From positions 1 through 64,000 of the forward strand of contig NZ_PUGE01000007.1 of the NCBI RefSeq assembly GCF_002967075.1: 64,000 nt of DNA. Direction: 5' to 3'. Source of the stretch: Corynebacterium sp. J010B-136. GTDB taxonomy: Bacteria; Actinomycetota; Actinomycetes; Mycobacteriales; Mycobacteriaceae. The notes beneath the pieces are model-generated. The model searched no databases. It was given only the letters and a program-made list of their open reading frames with translations, and was not told where the DNA came from. Positions 8,566-17,351 of this stretch are shown one piece after another. Position numbers and translations under genes: made by a program. Within the stretch, counting starts at the first letter, position 1. Every line of letters begins with the position of its first letter.

Positions 8566-9417
8566 TTACGCTCCGGCGGCAGCCTTCAAAGCGTCAGCAA
8601 CCGCGCGTGAGTCGGTGCCATCAACGGAGGTAAATTCTGTAGCAACATGTTCCACAGCTGCATCCGGAGCGCCTGGGCCAACGTGAACAACGGACAGCTC
8701 AACGTTGTTGCCGGCTGCTTGTGCGAAAGCGTCGGCAAAAGCGGCATCGTCCATGGCGGTGACGGTACCGGTAGTAACGAGCAAGACGCGAACAGGCCCG
8801 TTGATATCAGCAGCGCGGTCGGCAGCAACATCAGCCGCAGCAATCACTGCTGGACGCGTCTGCGGTTCGCCACCAGTGCCGAATGCCTGGATGGTGTTAG
8901 CTGCCTCGTCACCGTTTCCAAAGCCCAAGTTATCGCGGTAACCCACCATCACACCAGGGTTAAGTGGGGAAGAGTAGTTCCACAGGGCCACAGCCTTGTT
9001 CGCACCAGACAGGGCATGTGCGGTATTAGCCAAAGCGCCGGAGACCGGATCAAATTGACCCGCCATGGCATTGGAAGTATCGAGCAGGATTAAGGTATCA
9101 GCAGCCTCAGCAGAAGGTGCAGGCGCAGGAGCCTCTGAGGTCTCGGGCTCCTCAGAGGGGGTTTCTTCTTCTGAAGTCTCCTTAGTGGAAGCCTCATCAA
9201 CGGAAGTTTCAGCTGAAGCATCGTCCGAGGTGGCTTCATCCGAAGATGTCTCCTGAGCAGTGCTTTCTTGTTCCGCGGCGTTGTTTACATCGTCGCCGTT
9301 GTTGTTTCCGAGCCAGAAGTACAACAGCGCGATAATCGCCACGATGACGACGATGGCCACAGCAATGACCCAGCCAGCGGGCTTGTAGTTCTCTTGTCCA
9401 TTTGAGTGCCGAGCCAT
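8566..9417 (-). CDS. Membrane-anchored VWA-like protein
   Basis: A 283-residue protein with one membrane span at about 14-36, a 70-residue linker of almost only S, T, E, D and A (38-105), and a C-terminal domain of the von Willebrand A type. The MIDAS-like motif is D113-T-S115-N-A117, with alanine where the classical DxSxS has the second serine, so metal binding may be altered. The domain should face outside after a type II insertion. AAAGG lies about 12 bases before the ATG. The gene stands alone, with its own terminator, after the glycosylase gene. Role unknown; an adhesion or envelope-binding function is a guess. Confidence 0.65.
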   Translation of the reverse strand: MARHSNGQENYKPAGWVIAVAIVVIVAIIALLYFWLGNNNGDDVNNAAEQESTAQETSSDEATSDDASAETSVDEASTKETSEEETPSEEPETSEAPAPAPSAEAADTLILLDTSNAMAGQFDPVSGALANTAHALSGANKAVALWNYSSPLNPGVMVGYRDNLGFGNGDEAANTIQAFGTGGEPQTRPAVIAAADVAADRAADINGPVRVLLVTTGTVTAMDDAAFADAFAQAAGNNVELSVVHVGPGAPDAAVEHVATEFTSVDGTDSRAVADALKAAAGA

Positions 9418-9437
9418 TCTGCAGTGCCTTTCATTTC

Positions 9438-10313
9438 CTACGCCACAGTATTATCGGAACTTAGATTAGCGCGTTTAGCTTCCTCAATGAGTGCGACAAG
9501 CCGATTGCGCATCGGCTTTGCGCGGTCTGCCAGGGCGCGTTGGCGTCGCACATATTCAGCCTTACCTTCGGTAGTTTCAATCGCAACTACCGAAAACCCT
9601 AGCTCACGGCAGTCGTAGGGGGAAGCCTCCATGTCTAGAATGCGCGCATCGACAGCTAGTTCTAACGTGTCTAGGAAAAGCTCGCCAGGCACTAAAGGTC
9701 CCATCTTCCACGCCCACTTATACAAGTCCATTGTGGCGTGCACACAGCCAGCTTGTTCGACGTGCACTTGGTCTTCGCGGTGCAGCACAGTCAGGTTTAA
9801 CGGACGCGCGGGCGGGGTAAAGAAGCGGAAAGCATCATAGTGTGAACACCGAATGCGGTGGGTTTCCACCACTTCATCGGTCCCAGCTTGGCCCAGTCGC
9901 AGCGGCAAATCGTGGCGAGTCTCCTCAGACTTATACAACATGGCCCACTCGTGTAGCCCGAAACATTCAAATCGGGAAGGATTCGCAGCAGAGTTTTCCA
10001 TCAGCGTGCGGATGTGTTCCATCGAGTCACCGCGACGCGCCCAAAAGGCCGGAATATCCAGACAAACCCCAATGTCATCGGCAACGTAGTCGCGCCAGGT
10101 GGCATGCGGTGCTTCATCCGGTCCCAGTAGCTTAACCCCGACGCCGGGATGCCATTGCCGCAGGTGCTTGGGGCGCACAGGGTAGTAGTTGAATAAAAAG
10201 TCGTACACGGGGTGCTTTTCACCAGGATGCCGATAAGCAGCAAGCAACTCATCCGCGCGGTGTTGGTGCGCCTGCATGCGCGCACCCCATTCGGAAGGGT
10301 CGAGGAAAATCAT
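9438..10313 (-). CDS. Putative 3-methyladenine DNA glycosylase
   Basis: A 291-residue cytoplasmic protein. Its N-terminal region with HPVYDFLFNYYPVRP followed by LRQWHPGVGV matches, as I remember it, the actinobacterial family annotated as 3-methyladenine DNA glycosylase; I cannot point to a confirmed catalytic residue. It is rich in H, W and Y. The ATG lies 2 bases downstream of the helicase stop on the same strand, so the two are likely cotranscribed. No clear ribosome binding site, suggesting coupling to the helicase. Name is from family resemblance only. Confidence 0.58.
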   Translation of the reverse strand: MIFLDPSEWGARMQAHQHRADELLAAYRHPGEKHPVYDFLFNYYPVRPKHLRQWHPGVGVKLLGPDEAPHATWRDYVADDIGVCLDIPAFWARRGDSMEHIRTLMENSAANPSRFECFGLHEWAMLYKSEETRHDLPLRLGQAGTDEVVETHRIRCSHYDAFRFFTPPARPLNLTVLHREDQVHVEQAGCVHATMDLYKWAWKMGPLVPGELFLDTLELAVDARILDMEASPYDCRELGFSVVAIETTEGKAEYVRRQRALADRAKPMRNRLVALIEEAKRANLSSDNTVA

Positions 10314-10315
10314 CT

Positions 10316-11713
10316 TTATCGTGAGCGACGTCGGGAGTTGGTAGAGCGGGAGGGCTTATTGCTTGTCGATGCACCCCTGCCGCGCTTTTGACCGCCTCGA
10401 GAGGAAGAACCGCGCGTGCTGGCCTGGTTTTTCCCGGTCTGCATTCTAGCAGATTGCTTCTTCGGTGCCGCCTGTTTCTTCGGCGCTGCCTGCTTTTTAG
10501 CAGGCTGCGCCCCGGGCTCGGGGACTGGTATGCCAGTTGCGGATTGGGCGCCCGTGATTTGCGCTAGGGTGCGGTTATGCGCGGGGCTGGCGTCGGTGGA
10601 GATATCGATGGTTTGAGCATCCACGCCGGCTTTGTCGATGAGTTTGGCTACTTCATCGCGTTGTTCATTCATTACCAAGGTGACAACGGTGCCTGATTCG
10701 CCGGCGCGCGCGGTACGTCCCGCGCGGTGCAAATATGCCTTGTGTTCGGCAGGCGGATCGACGTGGACAACCAAGGATACGTCGTGCACGTCGATGCCGC
10801 GGGCGGCAATATCGGTGGCAACCAGAACGGATACGCTGCCATCGGCGAATCCTTGCAAGGTGGTGCTGCGGGTGTTTTGTCCCTTATCGCCGTGCAGACC
10901 CATGGCGGAAATACCAGCGCGTCGAAGCTTTTTCGCCTGGCGGTCAACGCCGTGCTTAGTGCGCATGAACATGATGGTCTTGCCATCGCGGGCACCGATG
11001 CGGATGACTACTTTATTGCGGTCCTCGCGCTCGCCGACGTAAAAGAGATAGTGCTTCATCGTATCCACCGCGGCTTGAACAGGAGCGGTGGAATGCGTGA
11101 CGGGGTCATGCATGAAGCGGTCAACTAGCTTGTTGACATCGCCATCCAACGTGGCAGAAAACAGCAGGCGCTGCGCATCACGTGGGGTGAGGTCTAAAAG
11201 CTTATTGACCTGCGGCAAAAAGCCCATATCGGCCATTTGGTCGGCTTCATCGAGGGCGGTGAGGCGAACATCGGAAAGCGAAAGCTTCTTCTGATTCACT
11301 AGGTCCTGCGCGCGGCCGGGCGTGGCCACCAAAATGTCCACTGGGCGTGCTAGCTGGCGAATATGGTGGTTGATATTGACGCCGCCGACCACCGCGAGAA
11401 CGCGCATGCCCATGGCGTTGGCAGGTTCATCGAGGCGTTCTTGAATCTGGATGGCCAATTCGCGCGTCGGTGCGAGAATCAAGGCGCGGGGGCGGGCTGG
11501 CTTGGATGCGCCAGAGCCAGCGAGGCGGGCAATGATCGGCAAACCAAAAGTGAAAGTTTTGCCTGAACCCGTGGGTCCGCGGCCGAGGATGTCCTTTCCG
11601 GCTAAGGCATCAGGAATCGCCGCTTCCTGGATAGGAAACGGCGAGATGATCCCTTGCTTTGAAAGGACGGAAACAATGGGCCGGGGCAAACCGAGATCGG
11701 CAAAAGTAGTCAT
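10316..11713 (-). CDS. DEAD-box ATP-dependent RNA helicase
   Basis: A 465-residue helicase with the ordered motifs of the family: Q motif (FPIQEAAIP, Q29), motif I GPTGSGKT (46-53), motif Ia PTRELA, motif II as DEAD within ALDEADQMADMGF, motif III SAT, and motif VI HRAGRTARAG. The two RecA-like domains fill about 1-370. The tail beyond 390 is basic and low in complexity, with KKQAAPKKQAAPKKQ repeats and an SRGG stretch, typical of RNA-binding extensions. Likely acts in ribosome assembly or RNA turnover. No strong ribosome binding site before the ATG. Confidence 0.92.
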   Translation of the reverse strand: MTTFADLGLPRPIVSVLSKQGIISPFPIQEAAIPDALAGKDILGRGPTGSGKTFTFGLPIIARLAGSGASKPARPRALILAPTRELAIQIQERLDEPANAMGMRVLAVVGGVNINHHIRQLARPVDILVATPGRAQDLVNQKKLSLSDVRLTALDEADQMADMGFLPQVNKLLDLTPRDAQRLLFSATLDGDVNKLVDRFMHDPVTHSTAPVQAAVDTMKHYLFYVGEREDRNKVVIRIGARDGKTIMFMRTKHGVDRQAKKLRRAGISAMGLHGDKGQNTRSTTLQGFADGSVSVLVATDIAARGIDVHDVSLVVHVDPPAEHKAYLHRAGRTARAGESGTVVTLVMNEQRDEVAKLIDKAGVDAQTIDISTDASPAHNRTLAQITGAQSATGIPVPEPGAQPAKKQAAPKKQAAPKKQSARMQTGKNQASTRGSSSRGGQKRGRGASTSNKPSRSTNSRRRSR

Positions 11714-11748
11714 TGCCCATCAGTTTAGCCGCCGGTATTGCTTAAAAG

Positions 11749-13209
11749 TTAATCCATCTGAGTAAGTGAGCGGTCTGCCGACCACTCGATGTGGAAGGTG
11801 CCTTCCTTATCGACGCGCTTGAAGGTGTGTGCGCCGAAGAAGTCACGCTGGCCCTGGACCAAAGCGGCTGGCAGGCGCTGTGCACGCAGGGAATCGTAGT
11901 AGGAGAGCGAGGACGCAAATACTGGTGCTGGCAAACCTAGTTGGGTAGCGGCGATGACAACGCGGCGCCATGGATCGATGAGATCGGAAAGCTCACCCTT
12001 GAAGTAAGGATCCAAAATCAAAGCCGGCAGCTGCGGATTGGTGTCATAAGCTTCGCGGATACGATCCAGGAACTTCGCACGGATGATGCAGCCGCCGCGC
12101 CAAATGGTCGCGAGATCGCGTGGGTCAACATCCCAGTTGTGTTCGTCAGAACCAGCCTTGATGAGGTCAAAGCCCTGGGAGTAAGCAATCAGCTTGGAAG
12201 CATACAGTGCGCGGCGGACGTCTTCGACAAAGTCCTCGCGGGTAGTACCCAGCGCGTCGAAATCAACAGCGGAACCTGCTGGCAATTCGCCTTCCTGCGC
12301 AGCCTGGCGCTGGTTAGCGGAAGAAGACAAAGCACGCGCAAAGACAGCTTCGACGATAGCGGTAATCGGGATACCGAATTCTAGACCGCTAATGCCCGTC
12401 CATCGGCCGGTGCCTTTTTGTCCCGCAGCGTCCAAGATGACATCGACAAGCGGCTTGCCAGTGTCTGGATCCGTGGTGGCTAGAACTTCTGCGGTGATTT
12501 CAATGAGGTAGGAATCCAAGTCGCCGGAGTTCCATTCCTTGAACACCTCGGCGATTTCCGCTGGTTCCATGCCCGCGCCGTAGCGCAGCAGCTGGTAAGC
12601 CTCACCGATGACCTGCATGTCGGCGTACTCGATGCCGTTGTGCACCATCTTGACGAAGTGGCCAGCGCCATCGGGGCCGATGTGGGTCACACAGGGGACA
12701 CCGTCCACAACTGCGGCAATCGACTCCAAGATAGGACCCAAAGTCTTCCACGACTCAGCAGGACCGCCAGGCATGATGGACGGGCCGTTGAGCGCACCTT
12801 CTTCACCACCGGAGATACCAGCGCCGACGAAGTGACGGTTACGCTCCGCCATCTCCTTTTCGCGACGAATGGTGTCGGTGTAGAGCGCATTGCCGCCGTC
12901 GATGATGATGTCGCCATCTTCCATCGCATCTGCGAGCTGGTTGATGACCGCATCGGTCGCAGCACCCGCCTGGACCATGATGATGGCCTTGCGTGGGCGT
13001 TCCAAGGATGCGACGAATTCCTCAACCGTTTCCGAAGCAATGAAATTGCCTTCCGAACCGTGACCCTCGATGAGGGCGCGGGTGCGTTCCGGGCTGCGGT
13101 TATAGACGGCGACGGTATTGCCATTGCGGGCAAAGTTACGAGCTAAGTTGCTGCCCATAACTGCCAAACCGACAACACCAATGTGTGCTTTATCAGTAGA
13201 TTGACTCAT
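11749..13209 (-). CDS. gnd: 6-phosphogluconate dehydrogenase, decarboxylating
   Basis: A 486-residue enzyme of the oxidative pentose phosphate pathway: oxidises 6-phosphogluconate to ribulose 5-phosphate and CO2 with NADP. The Rossmann motif GLAVMGSNLARN stands at 14-25 and is followed by NRSPERT, typical of NADP specificity. The substrate-site stretch [11 protein letters not shown] and the C-terminal SSLSYYDSLR are both present. The ATG at 13209 gives the usual length; the longer frame starts with GTG and adds a stretch that does not look like protein. The thioesterase gene is divergent with about 80 bases between the starts. Confidence 0.96.
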   Translation of the reverse strand: MSQSTDKAHIGVVGLAVMGSNLARNFARNGNTVAVYNRSPERTRALIEGHGSEGNFIASETVEEFVASLERPRKAIIMVQAGAATDAVINQLADAMEDGDIIIDGGNALYTDTIRREKEMAERNRHFVGAGISGGEEGALNGPSIMPGGPAESWKTLGPILESIAAVVDGVPCVTHIGPDGAGHFVKMVHNGIEYADMQVIGEAYQLLRYGAGMEPAEIAEVFKEWNSGDLDSYLIEITAEVLATTDPDTGKPLVDVILDAAGQKGTGRWTGISGLEFGIPITAIVEAVFARALSSSANQRQAAQEGELPAGSAVDFDALGTTREDFVEDVRRALYASKLIAYSQGFDLIKAGSDEHNWDVDPRDLATIWRGGCIIRAKFLDRIREAYDTNPQLPALILDPYFKGELSDLIDPWRRVVIAATQLGLPAPVFASSLSYYDSLRAQRLPAALVQGQRDFFGAHTFKRVDKEGTFHIEWSADRSLTQMD

Positions 13210-13278
13210 GTCAGGTATTTTACGCACACCTTCAATCTTCGTGCCGATGAAGTGACACCTAGTACACCCCACGGCGAT

Positions 13279-13284
13279 TAAGAT
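13279..13284 (+). promoter_or_regulatory. -10-like hexamer 8 bases before the thioesterase start
   Basis: TAAGAT ends 8 bases before the ATG at 13293, a spacing expected for a leaderless mRNA. A weak purine stretch (AAGAAG) lies between, so a short-leader reading is also possible. Confidence 0.4.
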
Positions 13285-13292
13285 AAGAAGCT

Positions 13293-13760
13293 ATGAGCAC
13301 CCCGAAGCAGACCAAGGAAATCCGCGCGCAACTCGATGAGCTGCTAAAAGCCGCACACGAGCGGCCTTTGAATTCGCAAGAGTTGTTGATGATCAATGAA
13401 AATACCATCGGCTTCGATGCGGTTTTAGGTCTTCGTTATACCCACATCTCCCGCGGCGAGGTGCGCGCGATGGTGCGCGTTAACCCGACGCTGTTGCAGC
13501 CGTGGGGCTTGGTCAACGGAGGAGTGTTTAGCTCCATTGCAGAATCCGTGGGCTCCTTGGCCGGAGTCGTCATGGCTGGGGAAGTAGTTGTGGGAGTCAA
13601 CAACAACACCGACTTCATTAAATCGGTCACCCAGGGCATCATCGAGGCGCACGCAACGCCGATTCAGGCCGGGCGCCGCAGCCAGATTTGGAATATTGAG
13701 CTGCACCACGAAGGCAAACTCGTTGCCCTCTCCAAGCTGCGCACGATGACGCTTGGGTGA
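13293..13760 (+). CDS. PaaI-type hotdog-fold thioesterase
   Basis: A 155-residue protein of the hotdog thioesterase family. The helix motif NGGVFSSIAES (about residues 71-81) is the site where PaaI-type acyl-CoA thioesterases hold the catalytic acid and Asn/Gly. The C-terminal strands end with WNIELHHEGKLVALSKLR. Divergent to gnd. Substrate cannot be told. The stop codon is within a strong hairpin. Confidence 0.82.
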   Translation: MSTPKQTKEIRAQLDELLKAAHERPLNSQELLMINENTIGFDAVLGLRYTHISRGEVRAMVRVNPTLLQPWGLVNGGVFSSIAESVGSLAGVVMAGEVVVGVNNNTDFIKSVTQGIIEAHATPIQAGRRSQIWNIELHHEGKLVALSKLRTMTLG

Positions 13761-13853
13761 AATTCGGAAGGAATTTCACCCAGACGCTTCCGTTGTAGGA
13801 AAATTAGACCTAGGTCTTTATGTTGTAAGAAATTTTGGAAAAATTTCTTACAA
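13754..13853. terminator. Two hairpins between thioesterase and corA
   Basis: Two perfect inverted repeats sit between these convergent genes. TGGGTGAAATTC (13754-13765) pairs with 13771-13782 and includes the thioesterase stop. TTGTAAGAAATTTT (13823-13836) pairs with 13840-13853 and overlaps the corA stop. Between them AGACCTAGGTCT (13806-13817) is a palindrome. Confidence 0.65.
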
Positions 13854-14921
13854 CCAGTTGTTCTTGCGAAACCACCAGAAAATAACGGCGACGGTGACCA
13901 CCATGAAAGCAATGGAGGCATAGTAGCCATATTCGGCATGCAGCTCGGGCATGTTATCGAAGTTCATGCCGTAAATACCGGCGATAAGCGTCGGCACTGC
14001 CGCCATACCGACTACCGCAGAAATGGTGCGCATGTCGGTATTTTGCTGCATGGAAACCTTGGCGACGGAGACATCGAGTAGCGAAGATAGCCGCTCATCG
14101 AAGCTTTGGATATGGTCTTTGACCACAGACTGGTGATCGTTGACATCGCGCAGGTAGGAGCGGATTTGCTTGTCGATGAGATCCTTGTGGTTTTCCACCA
14201 GCGACTTCAACGCGGCAGAAAGCGGCTCAATGGCATGCTTCATCTCCAAGATCTCACGCTTATAGAGGTAGATGCGGTTGACATCGAACTTGGCGCCCGG
14301 CTCAAAGACTTCTTCTTCAATATCATCGACTTCGATAGCAAGAAGTGCAGAAATCTCCGAGTAACGGTCAACGAGCATGTCCAAGATCTTCCACACCATG
14401 GCAACGGGACCAATTTCCACCAATGACTGATCATCGGCAACCGTGTATGCCAAGTTGGGCAGCTTTGCCTTGTGGCAGACGGTAATCAGGAAGTTTTTGC
14501 CCATGATCATTTGCACCTCACCGGTGGAGATGACGTCACGGCGGTCTTTGACCTCATCAGAGTCGCGGTAGTTCACTGAGCGTGCGACAACAAAGAGTTG
14601 ATCGTCATAGCGTTCCAGCTTAGGCCGCTGGTGAGCGACGACGGCATCTTCCACGATCAGCTCATGGATGCCGAACTGCTCTGCAATGCTGGTCATTTGG
14701 TGCTCAACTGGCTCCACCAATCCCACCCACACGAAGCCGCGTTTGTACTCGGCGACTGTGTCTAAAGCAGAATGTGGCGTGAATTCACCCGGAAGGGCTT
14801 CGCCGTCAACAAAGACACGGCAGTGCTCGATGGCGCGTTCTACGGGAACTTTTACTTTCGAAGGTGAGGGAGGCTCCACCTTCGGCTTGCGTGGCCTAAA
14901 GGGCGACGGTACAGCGGGCAT
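13848..14921 (-). CDS. corA: CorA-family magnesium/cobalt transporter
   Basis: A 357-residue divalent cation channel. The N-terminal 290 residues form the acidic cytoplasmic domain with long helices; two C-terminal membrane spans flank the signature YGMN (within IAGIYGMNFDNMPE), the selectivity loop. The tail is WWFRKNNWL. The first 40 residues are proline-rich and basic. GGAGG lies 7 bases before the ATG. Expected role is uptake of Mg2+; Co2+ or Ni2+ are possible. Confidence 0.93.
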   Translation of the reverse strand: MPAVPSPFRPRKPKVEPPSPSKVKVPVERAIEHCRVFVDGEALPGEFTPHSALDTVAEYKRGFVWVGLVEPVEHQMTSIAEQFGIHELIVEDAVVAHQRPKLERYDDQLFVVARSVNYRDSDEVKDRRDVISTGEVQMIMGKNFLITVCHKAKLPNLAYTVADDQSLVEIGPVAMVWKILDMLVDRYSEISALLAIEVDDIEEEVFEPGAKFDVNRIYLYKREILEMKHAIEPLSAALKSLVENHKDLIDKQIRSYLRDVNDHQSVVKDHIQSFDERLSSLLDVSVAKVSMQQNTDMRTISAVVGMAAVPTLIAGIYGMNFDNMPELHAEYGYYASIAFMVVTVAVIFWWFRKNNWL

Positions 14922-15023
14922 ATCAGCCTCCTTGTCCCAGGATTGAAAGATTTCTCAACAAAGCGCGAGCTTAGCGCCTAGTTCATAATGACGCTTAGGA
15001 ATCATACCCCCAAGTTGAACGCC

Positions 15024-15029
15024 TATACT
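15024..15029 (+). promoter_or_regulatory. -10 hexamer 7 bases before the methyltransferase start
   Basis: TATACT, a near-perfect -10 hexamer, ends 7 bases before the ATG at 15037, and no ribosome binding site is seen. Leaderless transcription is likely. Confidence 0.55.
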
Positions 15030-15036
15030 GATTGTT

Positions 15037-15639
15037 ATGGCTACTTGGAAAGAAATCACGGACGCAGATCCATCGCACTCGCATAACTACGCTCGTCGCT
15101 GGAAGGTGCTGGAGGCAGAGGGTAAAGATATTTACGGCGAAGCGCGAACCGCCGATGCCATGTTGGAGCGCGGTTCCAAGGTACTCGACGCTGGCTGCGG
15201 CACGGGCCGAATCGGGGGCTATTTAGCACGCCAAGGCCATGACGTGCTCGGCATGGACATAGACCCGATTTTGATTGATTATGCGCGTGAAGAACATCCT
15301 GACGTGCGTTGGGAAGTTGGAGACCTCTCCCACGATGAAATCCCTGACAACGGCTTTGACTTCGCAATCTCCGCGGGAAATGTCATGGGCTTTCTAGCAC
15401 CTGAGGGCCGCGAAGACGCCCTGCGCAATATCTTTAATGCACTAGAGCCCGGTGGGCGCTTCCTAGTTGGCTTTGGCGAAGGCCGCGGTTGGACCTTCGA
15501 GGAATTTTTCAACCTAGTGGAAAAGGTTGGCTTCCGCATCGACTTCAAGTTCTCTTCCTGGGACTTGAATACCTATAGCGCCAATTCCACCTTCCTCGTC
15601 GCGGTCTTATCGCGCCCAGGCAGCTCCTTGCTGGGCTAA
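15037..15639 (+). CDS. Class I SAM-dependent methyltransferase
   Basis: A 200-residue methyltransferase. Motif I is VLDAGCGTGRIGGYLA (about 48-63), followed by the acidic GMDID that binds the SAM ribose, and motif IV-like FAISAGNVMGF. It has no added domain, and the target is unknown. A near-perfect -10 hexamer lies immediately upstream. It stands alone between corA (divergent) and ndh (convergent). Confidence 0.85.
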   Translation: MATWKEITDADPSHSHNYARRWKVLEAEGKDIYGEARTADAMLERGSKVLDAGCGTGRIGGYLARQGHDVLGMDIDPILIDYAREEHPDVRWEVGDLSHDEIPDNGFDFAISAGNVMGFLAPEGREDALRNIFNALEPGGRFLVGFGEGRGWTFEEFFNLVEKVGFRIDFKFSSWDLNTYSANSTFLVAVLSRPGSSLLG

Positions 15640-15679
15640 ATAGCTTTCGTGCATGCCGCGCCTGCAAATCGCGGCAATA

Positions 15680-15734
15680 AGCAAAAGTGCTCGTCTTCCT
15701 CCTCACAGTGAGAGGGAATACGAGCACTTTTGCT
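15680..15734. terminator. Bidirectional terminator between methyltransferase and ndh
   Basis: AGCAAAAGTGCTCGT (15680-15694) is perfectly complementary to 15720-15734, whose arm carries a T-run for the plus strand. It serves two convergent genes. Confidence 0.75.
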
Positions 15735-15762
15735 ATAACGCTAGAAATCTAGCCGGAAGGGT

Positions 15763-17118
15763 TTACTTCACTTCCTGCTTCGAAGCATTATCAATGATGT
15801 TGCGGGCATATGCCTGCTGCTTGGTGATTTCAATGTTGCTGCGGGAACGGGTGAAGAAGTTCTGTGCCCAGTTAACAACAGCGACAAGACGATTGCGGAA
15901 GCCCTGCAGGTACATCAGGTGCAGACCCAACCATGCCAACCAGCCGACGAAGCCGGTGATTTCGGTCTTGCCCATCTTCACGATGGCATAGCCACGGGAG
16001 ATGATCGCCATGGTTCCCTTGTCGAAGTAGTCAAAAGCTTCGGTTTCATTGGAGGTGGACTCTTCGTCAACCTTGGCAGCAATCAGCTTCGCAGCGTGAG
16101 CGCCACCCTGCATAGCAACCTGCGCCAGACCTGGCAGACGGTTTAGCCCCATGAGGTCACCAATAGCGTAGACATTGGAGTACTCGCCCACGGTGAGGTC
16201 TTCGTTGGTGGAGACGCGACCCGCGCGGTCAACCTCGACACCAGCCTGCTCGCCAACCAGGCGAGCCAGTGGGGAAGCAGCAACACCTGCGGACCAGATC
16301 TTGATAGCACCGGTCAGAGTGTGCTCGGAGTCGTCCTTCATGTTCTTGTAGGTGACGGACTCTTCGTTGACATCGGTAACCATTGCGTTGAGACGTACAT
16401 CTACGCCCAGCTTCTCCAAGGCACGCTGGGACTTGCGTCCCAAACGCTTACCGAATGGTGGCAGCACCTGTGGTGCGCCATCCAGCAGGTAGATCTTCGC
16501 GGAGGAGGTAGAGAAGTTTGAGTAGACATCCGTCAAGGTACGGTTTGCCAACTCAGCGATCTGACCGGTGAGCTCCACACCGGTTGGGCCAGCACCGACG
16601 ATGATGAAGGTCAAAAGGCGCTCGCGCTCCTTAGGGTCATCGGTAAGCTCTGCCTTTTCGAACGCCGAAATGATGCGGGAGCGCAGCTCCAAAGCGTCGT
16701 CCAAAGACTTCATGCCAGGCGCGAACTCAGCGAAGTGGTCATTGCCGAAGTAGGACTGACCGGAGCCGGAAGCCAGGATCAAAGAGTCGTACTCGAAGAC
16801 GCGGGTGAACTCGTCATTGACTGCAGTCACGGTCTGGGACTTGATATCAATGTCGGTTACTTCAGCGTTAACGAAGTTCGCGTTGTCCTGGTTGCGCAAG
16901 AGCTGACGAGTGGAAGGAGCAATTTCGCCAGCAGAAATCATGCCGGTGGCCACCTGGTATAGCATTGGCTGGAACAAGTGGTGGTTCTTCTTGTCGATCA
17001 AGGTGATATCAACGTTCTCACCCTTGAGCTTTTGTGCAGCAGCGAGGCCGCCCATGCCCGCACCGACGATTACAACGTGGTGACGGCCACCGTTTGGACG
17101 AAATGGAGCATCAGTCAT
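15763..17118 (-). CDS. ndh: Type II NADH dehydrogenase (non-proton-pumping)
   Basis: A 451-residue flavoprotein that passes electrons from NADH to menaquinone without pumping protons, peripheral on the inner face of the membrane. The FAD-binding GxGxxG is IVGAGMGGLAAAQ (about 17-29); the second, NADH-binding site is IVGAGPTGVEL near 170. The YAIGDL motif near 315 closes the FAD site. Amphipathic residues near 385-410 (GWLAWLGLHLMYLQGF) likely bind the membrane. Divergent to the CFA-like gene, as in related corynebacteria. AGGAAGGG lies about 13 bases before the ATG. Confidence 0.95.
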   Translation of the reverse strand: MTDAPFRPNGGRHHVVIVGAGMGGLAAAQKLKGENVDITLIDKKNHHLFQPMLYQVATGMISAGEIAPSTRQLLRNQDNANFVNAEVTDIDIKSQTVTAVNDEFTRVFEYDSLILASGSGQSYFGNDHFAEFAPGMKSLDDALELRSRIISAFEKAELTDDPKERERLLTFIIVGAGPTGVELTGQIAELANRTLTDVYSNFSTSSAKIYLLDGAPQVLPPFGKRLGRKSQRALEKLGVDVRLNAMVTDVNEESVTYKNMKDDSEHTLTGAIKIWSAGVAASPLARLVGEQAGVEVDRAGRVSTNEDLTVGEYSNVYAIGDLMGLNRLPGLAQVAMQGGAHAAKLIAAKVDEESTSNETEAFDYFDKGTMAIISRGYAIVKMGKTEITGFVGWLAWLGLHLMYLQGFRNRLVAVVNWAQNFFTRSRSNIEITKQQAYARNIIDNASKQEVK

Positions 17119-17351
17119 TATGAAGGGGCACCCTTCCTGGTAGGTGTAATAAGTAATTTTTCGACGTAAACAGTCTAGATCCGAAAAGGCTGAAAGACTA
17201 GTTATTAATCACTGTGGCTTAACTTCTGTGCGGCATGCCTGATAAAAGAAGTGATTTTAAGTAACTATTATCGGACGTTGAGATAAACGTTAGCTCTTTG
17301 ATGAGCGTTCCGCTGGGGATCTCCCTTGTATTATTTCAGGGGGATCTGAGG

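Noticed and set aside
17169..17180. Second McbR site upstream of ndh (AACAGTCTAG)
   Set aside because: Only one half site (GTCTA) is present and the opposite TAGAC half at the correct distance is missing.
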